DNA from: Xiamenia xianingshaonis
GTDB taxonomy: Bacteria > Actinomycetota > Coriobacteriia > Coriobacteriales > Eggerthellaceae
Assembly (NCBI RefSeq): GCF_017945865.1
Contig: NZ_CP072829.1
Span: forward strand, 806,001-870,000
DNA: 64,000 nucleotides
Direction of reading: 5' to 3'
Positions 59,166 to 64,000 of this stretch are shown here, piece after piece. Below the pieces are notes generated by a model. It saw only the letters and a list, made by a program, of their open reading frames with translations. It searched no databases and was not told where the DNA came from. A program made the translations under genes and the position numbers. Position 1 is the first letter of the stretch. The number at the start of each line of letters is the position of its first letter.

Positions 59166-59229
59166 CAAAAGACCGCATACGCACCACCTCAATTCACGGT
59201 GATGACACGAACCCGTCACACAAACCACG

Positions 59230-59322
59230 TTGTCGCACGTTGCCTGGCCGTTGTATAATAAGACCATCGAGACTGGCCGTCAGAGGTCTTGGCCTCGGCT
59301 CACGGCGGGGATATTCCCCGCC
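59230..59322 (+). promoter_or_regulatory. Promoter and 5' hairpin of the DUF3800 gene
   Basis: TTGTCG (59230-59235), an 18-nt spacer and TATAAT (59254-59259) precede the gene by about 85 nt. The leader contains a perfect 8-bp hairpin, GGCGGGGA/TCCCCGCC (59304-59311, 59315-59322), 20 nt before the start codon. It could modulate translation. Confidence 0.6.
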
Positions 59323-59342
59323 ACTTTCATGTCAGGAGTGAA

Positions 59343-60017
59343 ATGTCGCCACTGTCAGTGTTTTTGGACGAATCGGGGGACACGGGCACGCAGTCTGACT
59401 ACTACCTGCTGACCCTGGTGTTTCATGAGCAAGCATTGGACATCAGCAACTCGCTCGTTCGGTTGTCTGCCGAGCTGTCAAACTTGGGCTTTCCCGAAGG
59501 GGCGGGGCTTCACTGCGGCCCCATGGTAAGAGGTGAGGAGATCTATCACGGGATGCCGCTGCAGCTTCGCAAGAAGCTCTTCTTCAAGCTGTTCTCGTTT
59601 GCGCGCGTCAGCGGGATTGCCTACAGGGCATTCGTCATCAAGAAACGCGAATACCCCGACAAGCTGTCTCTGAAAGGCCGCCTGTCAAAAGAGCTCGGCA
59701 CGTTTCTGCGCGACAACCTGGAATACCTGCAGAAGCACAATCCGGTCATTGTCTACTACGATAACGGCCAGTCCATGGTGACGGACCTTATCAACTCGAT
59801 CTTCAACGCCTATCTCTTCGATGTGGAGGTGCGAAAAGTCAGACCCGACGAATACCGTCTTTTCCAGGTGGCTGACATGCTTTGCACGTTGGAGCTTGCA
59901 AAAGCGAAGCTCGATGATGGGCGTGTCCTCAGCAAATCAGAAGAGCATTTCTTTGAGAGCCGTCGGCGTCTGATCAAGGTCTATCTGAAAGCGCTCGAAC
60001 GACTGCATTTTCAGTGA
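59343..60017 (+). CDS. DUF3800 protein
   Basis: 224 aa. The N-terminal motif VFLDESGDTG and the later VVYYDNG..MVTDLIN and VRKVRPDEYRLFQVADML segments are characteristic of DUF3800, a family with an RNase H-like fold and conserved acidic residues found in prophages, islands and near defence genes; its activity is unknown. GGAGTGAA precedes the ATG. It has its own sigma70-type promoter and runs opposite to the structural genes, overlapping the 3' end of the connector gene by seven bases. It looks like a moron (independently expressed prophage cargo). Confidence 0.82.
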   Translation: MSPLSVFLDESGDTGTQSDYYLLTLVFHEQALDISNSLVRLSAELSNLGFPEGAGLHCGPMVRGEEIYHGMPLQLRKKLFFKLFSFARVSGIAYRAFVIKKREYPDKLSLKGRLSKELGTFLRDNLEYLQKHNPVIVYYDNGQSMVTDLINSIFNAYLFDVEVRKVRPDEYRLFQVADMLCTLELAKAKLDDGRVLSKSEEHFFESRRRLIKVYLKALERLHFQ

Positions 60018-60415
60018 CCTTCGCGTATCGCGCAGACATCGATCAGTATGTTCGCCTTCATCCTGAATCTCCCGCTACCGTCGTGCGGCATCTCCTCGGG
60101 CATCCCGACAACGCTCATGCTGCGAATGCTCACGCGCCCGCCGCTCCACGGCTCCCAGTCGGCCTCATGCAAGGCGTAGACCACGCTGCCTATGGCCGAA
60201 AGGCACTCGTCTCTGGTCTCGCGCACGGCGATGACGTCAATCGTCGCCGTGCCGTACTCGCAGTCATCCAGCGTATCGCCTCGCTCGTATCTCTCATTGC
60301 AGATCACAACGGGGCAGGGCGCATCCCTTGCGCTCGGCGCAACGTCGTAAGCCTCGATCCCCGCATTTCGCAGCATGTCGCGCACGATGGGCGCGACGCT
60401 CAAGCAATCGCTCAT
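60011..60415 (-). CDS. Putative phage head-tail connector/tail completion protein
   Basis: 134 aa soluble protein of mixed alpha/beta character (VAPIVRDMLRNAGIEAYDVAP...GTATIDVIAVRETRDECLSAIGSVVYAL...RVSIRSMSVVG...RFRMKANILIDV). By size and position, third after the capsid gene, it corresponds to the tail-completion (gp10/DUF3168-like) protein of siphoviruses; the identity is by context only. It overlaps the previous gene by four bases (ATGA) and has a truncated copy at 58935. The next gene in transcription order should be the major tail protein, which is missing. Confidence 0.6.
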   Translation of the reverse strand: MSDCLSVAPIVRDMLRNAGIEAYDVAPSARDAPCPVVICNERYERGDTLDDCEYGTATIDVIAVRETRDECLSAIGSVVYALHEADWEPWSGGRVSIRSMSVVGMPEEMPHDGSGRFRMKANILIDVCAIREGH

Positions 60416-60738
60416 TTGAACTCCACTTCCGCATGGTGAACCTGACCCCGCACCGTCTCGTATGTCTGCGTGCTGGTCACGTAGTAGCTGCTGCCCCCGA
60501 AATCTATCCGCGCGCCCGCGGGGATCTCCATCCAGGGGTCGGTGTGCACGGCGTCCAGGAACACGACGCCCGCGCCCGCGTCGGCGCTCCGGTGCTCGTC
60601 GTCGCAGACAGACTGCCTCATCTGCACGGCCACGCGCCGCACGGCGACCGCCTCCAAGTACCCGCCTTTGCCGTCGGGAAGCCTCACTTCAACGTCGTGC
60701 GCGAGAAGTCGTCTCGGTATCGGCATGTACGCGCCCAT
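60412..60738 (-). CDS. Putative phage minor capsid/head-tail joining protein
   Basis: 108 aa. PIPRRLLAHDVEVRLPDGKGGYLEAVAVRRVAVQ at the start and DPWMEIPAGARIDFGGSSYYVTSTQTYET near the end are the pattern of small head-closure (minor capsid 1/stopper) proteins. It directly abuts the preceding connector gene and overlaps the next one. It closes the capsid portal for tail attachment. Confidence 0.65.
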   Translation of the reverse strand: MGAYMPIPRRLLAHDVEVRLPDGKGGYLEAVAVRRVAVQMRQSVCDDEHRSADAGAGVVFLDAVHTDPWMEIPAGARIDFGGSSYYVTSTQTYETVRGQVHHAEVEFK

Positions 60739-61086
60739 CTAGCGCACCCCGCAAAACGCCATGGATAAATCTCCCAGCTCGCCCAAGGCGGCTTGCGTAG
60801 CCTTGTCCTCGGCGCTGAACGCCACCCCGTCGCGCACGTTCGTCTTGAAGCTTCCCAGCGTGAACCCTATGCCGCCGTCCCCGAAATCAGCAAAAGCGTC
60901 CACTGCCGCACAGATCGCGCGCTGGTATCGCTCCTTCTCAACGCACCCGATAGGTTCGCGGTAGCCCGTCAGCCATCGCACGTGGCGCAATGCGCGGGGC
61001 AGGCAATCGTAAAAGGCGGCCTCAGAAAGACCGCCCTTATACGTATCGGTGTAGAAAGCGTAGTCCGCCAGCACTTCCGCGCCCAT
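60739..61086 (-). CDS. Putative head-tail connector (gp6-like)
   Basis: 115 aa, mostly helical (FYDCLPRALRHVRWLTGYREPIGCVEKERYQRAICAAVDAFADFG), resembling gp6/gp15-type connector proteins that sit below the portal. Its ATG overlaps the stop of the major capsid gene. Assignment rests on size and position. Confidence 0.6.
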   Translation of the reverse strand: MGAEVLADYAFYTDTYKGGLSEAAFYDCLPRALRHVRWLTGYREPIGCVEKERYQRAICAAVDAFADFGDGGIGFTLGSFKTNVRDGVAFSAEDKATQAALGELGDLSMAFCGVR

Positions 61087-61976
61087 TACGCGCCCGCACT
61101 CGCGCCAGCAGCGCTCACGTACACGCCAGCGAGCTTGTTGTCGAACAGCTCGACGATTCCGTACTTGCGGTACTTCATCATGTAGGAGTCGAGCGCCTCA
61201 AGCTCGTCGGGTCGGAACACGCGGCTCGCCACGTGCTTGTCGAACTTGATGACCGCGCTCTTCTCCACAACCATGAAGTTGATGTCACTGCCCGTGGACG
61301 CCTTGGAATACCCGAACTTGTCGGTGCCGGGATGCAGGTCGATCTTGGTGTAGAAGCGGCTCTGCGGCACCTCCACCACCTTGGCGAAGCGCTCCATCAC
61401 GCGGTTGCTCATGTTGGGGTTCGCCAGGGAGAAGTCGTCAAGCGCCCCTTTGAGCGTCGGCGTGATGAACAAAAAGCGGCTCGCGGTCGTGACCTCGGCC
61501 TCGTCCATGGCGTTAGTCACCTCGCGAAGCTTCGCCAGCACGTCCTCGGCACCAGCGGAAGAAAGGTCAACGCTCTCGGTCGTGACGCCCGCGTGCCCCG
61601 CGATGGTCGCATAGGTAAACGCGTCGGCCTCGGGCGCCACCTGGGTGCGCTGAAGCTCCGCCCCCGCCTCCACGAAGCAATCCCGAACGCCCGCCTCTTC
61701 CACGTCCATGACGTCGGCCAAAAGGCGGATGCCGCGGTCGTAGTTGAAGGTCTTCGTCTCGAACTCGTAGGTGATGGCACCGTCTTTGTAGCCCGTGTTT
61801 CGCACGTAGTCGCCAAGGCCCGTGACGCCGATCTTGGGGATCATGATCTCCTTGGCGTTTCGCCCGGCTCGCACCATGCGCCGACCGGAGTTGAGCACGC
61901 TCGACGTTGCCGCGCGCTTGTACACCTCGTCAATTATGCTCGTGTAGTTCTTCGCGAATGCGATGCTGTTGGCCAT
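61086..61976 (-). CDS. Phage major capsid protein (HK97-fold)
   Basis: 296 aa. The sequence (SIAFAKNYTSIIDEVYKRAATSSVLNSG at the start, MIPKIGVTGLGDYVRNTGYKDG, SRFYTKIDLHPGTDKFGY and the C-terminal YRKYGIVELFDNKLAGVYV) is typical of scaffold-dependent HK97-fold capsid proteins of gut siphoviruses. A very strong ribosome site (AGGAGG) precedes the ATG, fitting the need for hundreds of copies. It follows the scaffold gene, as usual. Confidence 0.85.
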   Translation of the reverse strand: MANSIAFAKNYTSIIDEVYKRAATSSVLNSGRRMVRAGRNAKEIMIPKIGVTGLGDYVRNTGYKDGAITYEFETKTFNYDRGIRLLADVMDVEEAGVRDCFVEAGAELQRTQVAPEADAFTYATIAGHAGVTTESVDLSSAGAEDVLAKLREVTNAMDEAEVTTASRFLFITPTLKGALDDFSLANPNMSNRVMERFAKVVEVPQSRFYTKIDLHPGTDKFGYSKASTGSDINFMVVEKSAVIKFDKHVASRVFRPDELEALDSYMMKYRKYGIVELFDNKLAGVYVSAAGASAGA

Positions 61977-62042
61977 TTTTCATACCTCCTGAAATGTTCG
62001 TCGTCTCAAACGTTGCGCCATGTGCGCGAGGTCGAAAAGTTC

Positions 62043-62489
62043 CTAATCCTCAAGCCCCGCGATCTCGCGCCAACGCTTCACGTCGGCATCGGCGGTATTG
62101 GCAGCGCCCTCGGGTTTCAGCCCCGTGGTGCCTCTGGGCTTGGCGCTCTGAAGCTCCTTCACTTGCGCTTCGAGCCTTTTGACCTTCTCCTGCAGCCGGT
62201 CCTGGTCGTCTGTTTCCTCTTGGCTCTCCTCGACATCGCCACAGGCCTCACTTTCGGGTTCGCGCTCGCCGCCTTTAGCAGCTCGCCTTGTCGCTTTTCG
62301 TGCGGAAGTAACGGGCGCGGCAGCCTCGTCGCAAGCGGCGTCTTCGCCACCTTCCGCCTCGTCGGCTTCTTTCTCTTCGGGCTCAAGTCCCGCCCCCGCA
62401 TCGGCGGCATCGCCCACGGCATCGCCATCGTCGCCACCCTCTTCGTCGCACTCCTCGATCAGCGCTTTCAGCTTGTCGATCAGTCCCAT
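62043..62489 (-). CDS. Phage capsid scaffolding protein
   Basis: 148 aa, strongly acidic. A helical start (MGLIDKLKALIEECDEEG) is followed by an Asp/Glu/Ala-rich middle and a coiled coil (DQDRLQEKVKRLEAQVKELQSA), then a short basic end. Composition, size and position just before the major capsid gene indicate a scaffold (GP20/DUF4355-like). The ATG at 62489 has GGAGGAGG upstream; the longer open frame has no support. Confidence 0.7.
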   Translation of the reverse strand: MGLIDKLKALIEECDEEGGDDGDAVGDAADAGAGLEPEEKEADEAEGGEDAACDEAAAPVTSARKATRRAAKGGEREPESEACGDVEESQEETDDQDRLQEKVKRLEAQVKELQSAKPRGTTGLKPEGAANTADADVKRWREIAGLED

Positions 62490-62825
62490 GCTCTCGCACG
62501 CCTCCTCCTTCGTTGTTTGCCGTCGGAGCCATTGTCCGAAACCGTCACAAACTAGGGCGCACGTGCTATGTCGGAAGCGCTTTTTCCGTGAGAAAATAAA
62601 ATCTGCCCCCTGGGATAGTCGGACATGGTGATTTTTGATCGGTGGGGTATGCAGACGGACATGCCGGAATATCGGTTTAGCGCTCGCGACCCGTGCGAGC
62701 GAGCGCGCCCGCTCCAACGCCGCTCGCGTCATCGCGCCGCCGCTGCCGCCAGCGCAGACGCATATGCCGAAGCTCCAAGCTACTCTTGGCGCCTTCGCCG
62801 TTCAACCGCTCCCGAAAGGAGACTC

Positions 62826-63008
62826 ATGACCTGCGGAAACGAGCGCTAGATCGCGAACGTCATGCGCGTGCTGTTCGAAACGAACCTCACCCTTTCCGTC
62901 ACGGCTTTGGCGTTCGCGCTCATGCACCTCCTGTGAGCCTTCGTGCGGGCGTCCTTTCTCGCAATCGCGCTCGTTGCCGTCTTCTTCGGGTGCGTCCGCT
63001 GGAGATAG
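62826..63008 (+). pseudogene. Small two-TM membrane peptide frame with two in-frame stop codons
   Basis: An ATG with a good AAAGGAG site starts a 60-codon frame that reads as two hydrophobic helices (TLSVTALAFALMHLL and AFVRASFLAIALVAVFFGC) but contains TAG at codon 8 and TGA at codon 37. Holin-like or superinfection-exclusion peptides have this layout. It could be a pseudogene, or chance hydrophobicity on the opposite strand. Confidence 0.3.
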
Positions 63009-63251
63009 CGAGACTAGCCGCCGAATCTCGCGACGGCTCACGCACGTCCGCTTCAGGCTTGACCCTTTAAGGTTTAAGCCGCCATCCCCGCCGAAGCGCC
63101 GCCACTCCATGGCGCTCAGGTTATCGAGTCGTCCGCCGCATGCGCTCCGCGCGGGGTCTTGCGCCGGTCGTCGGTGCCACGTCACGCCCATGCCGCAAAC
63201 GACAGTCGCACTCACGCGCAAAGCGCCCATCCGCGCCCATTTACGGCGGCA

Positions 63252-63310
63252 AAAACAAGCCCGCGCAAAGCTTCAATCGAACATGGTTGGTCTTTGCGCG
63301 GTCTTGTTTT
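63252..63310. terminator. Long hairpin, terminator-like on both strands
   Basis: Two 19-nt arms (63252-63270 and 63292-63310) pair with one mismatch around a 21-nt loop. Each strand ends in a T-rich stretch (TTGTTTT), so it could stop transcription both ways. For the minus strand it would lie inside the late operon between portal and scaffold. Confidence 0.6.
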
Positions 63311-63513
63311 ATGCTGCGCCTTCAATGGCCACGGCTGTGCGCTTTGCGCTGCCGCAGCGTTAACTGCTGCGGCACGGGCGCGCCGCGTCACCGCCGTCCT
63401 GTATCGGCGCAAGCCACGCGCTGCGCACATGCGGCTGCGTTGTCCCCCTTGCGTCGCGCCATTCCGCGCCGTCACTGCGGCGGCCAGGGCGGCATCTACA
63501 CGCGGTGCCACCG

Positions 63514-64000
63514 CTACGCGTGCCCGACGACCCCCGGCTGCACCGTCTGGCCCGCCTTGTTGCCGAGCCCTTCCACACGCGCGCGTGCGGTCGCCTCGTC
63601 CTCGCCGTACCACTTCATGCGGTACTCCCACGGCTGCATGGTCACGCCCACCTCGAGCATGTCCTGCGCCTTCTCACTTTGCGTGTCCTGGATGATGCTG
63701 TCGTCGTACGCGATGGTGAGCTCCTTGGGCTCGGGCACGCGCTCTCCATGCCGTCGCGCGCACGCGATGAGGGCACGGCTTATGGTGACGAGGCTCTTTG
63801 CCAGCAGGTTCTCGTGCCGCCTGATGTTGCGCATGAGGGCCGAGTTGTCGCTGCACACCTCGGTGGCGGTGCGGATGTAGCCGGTCGTGTCGAAGTCGAA
63901 GTACGTCAGCCCGAAGCCGCACAGGTCGCCCAGCATCTGCAGCGCCACGCGGAACACCTCGGACTGCGCCTCGGTGCGAAGCGCGGGCGCGAACTCCTTC
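63514..64000 (-). CDS. Phage portal protein, C-terminal part (runs off the window)
   Basis: The frame is open to the right edge. The visible 160 residues match the C-terminus of SPP1-type portal proteins: RTEAQSEVFRVALQMLGDLCGFGLTYFDF, ELTIAYDDSIIQDTQSEKAQDML and PWEYRMKWYGEDEATARARVEGL. The portal is the dodecameric ring at the capsid vertex for DNA packaging. The end (KAGQTVQPGVVGHA) is short, and the next gene in transcription order, expected to be a minor head protein, is not found. Confidence 0.85.
   Translation of the reverse strand, partial: KEFAPALRTEAQSEVFRVALQMLGDLCGFGLTYFDFDTTGYIRTATEVCSDNSALMRNIRRHENLLAKSLVTISRALIACARRHGERVPEPKELTIAYDDSIIQDTQSEKAQDMLEVGVTMQPWEYRMKWYGEDEATARARVEGLGNKAGQTVQPGVVGHA

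Larger units (their letters stand above)
62490..63513. other. 1-kb gap between portal and scaffold without an intact gene
   Basis: Related phages carry a minor head (MuF) gene here; no credible minus-strand gene is visible. The stretch holds a nonsense-interrupted membrane peptide frame (62826-63008), a CGCTCGC/GCGAGCG hairpin (about 62681-62701) and a long bidirectional terminator-like hairpin (63252-63310). It may be a deletion scar or a regulatory insertion. Confidence 0.5.

Noticed and set aside
62802-63230. Minus-strand 142-codon frame in the portal-scaffold gap as a minor head gene
   Set aside because: No MuF or minor capsid motifs, biased Arg/Glu/Gly composition and no good start signal.

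Overview
The window is GC-rich DNA. Its gene content (plsC-ispH-DUF512-der-plsY-gpsA run, multi-subunit ferredoxin-linked 2-oxoacid oxidoreductase, zinc-ribbon/YARHG proteins, ECYP-type Ser/Thr kinase, IS1249-like element) suggests an anaerobic gut actinobacterium of the Coriobacteriia, most likely Eggerthellaceae. This is inference from protein style and gene order; no 16S gene is present.

Left part (1-36500), chromosomal backbone. A lipid/isoprenoid/GTPase operon opens the window (plsC, ispH, radical-SAM DUF512, der, plsY, gpsA). It is followed by an apparent free-standing small RNA gene with promoter, hairpins and terminator (6105-6329). Next come an Ogt-type protein whose active-site Cys is Ser, then rpe, a cysteine desulfurase, a PHP phosphatase, a Nif3 protein and a DUF164 zinc-ribbon protein. 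A surface-polysaccharide block (11995-18807) has two GT2 glycosyltransferases divergent from two LytR-CpsA-Psr proteins and two more GT2 enzymes. A dicarboxylate symporter and an RmlD-like reductase lie on the minus strand. A catabolic locus (21515-29875) holds two XRE-cupin regulators, two AMP-forming acyl-CoA ligases, a P-loop ATPase and a ferredoxin/VorB/TPP/gamma oxidoreductase. A formate/nitrite channel, a zinc-ribbon/YARHG membrane protein, a lipoprotein and a KefB-type antiporter follow.

Middle (36500-43680), accessory chromosome: tRNA-Gly and tRNA-Cys, a truncated PIN-domain remnant, a membrane Ser/Thr kinase with a paralogous sensor-like partner, a divergent helix-turn-helix protein, a zinc-ribbon membrane protein, and an IS1249-like insertion sequence flanked by two copies of a long palindromic repeat. 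At least two families of dispersed palindromic (REP-like) repeats occur in intergenic spaces across the window.

Right part (43683-64000), an integrated element. A 3' fragment of tRNA-Val(CAC), still followed by its own terminator, marks one attachment end. Inside are a frameshifted secreted nuclease, a two-gene membrane cassette bracketed by inverted copies of a serine-recombinase 3' end, a Y-family polymerase with an SOS-like box, and a siphovirus-like late region read right to left: portal, (gap), scaffold, capsid, connectors, [cargo], distal tail, tail spike, BppU/collagen-like fibre, BspA-like protein, holin, endolysin. No tape measure, tail tube, tail chaperone or minor head gene is visible. 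Where the tail tube and tape measure should be there are instead an XRE-controlled two-gene unit, a chimeric duplication and a DUF3800 gene, so the prophage looks remodelled or defective. No tyrosine integrase is in the window; it would be expected at the far end.
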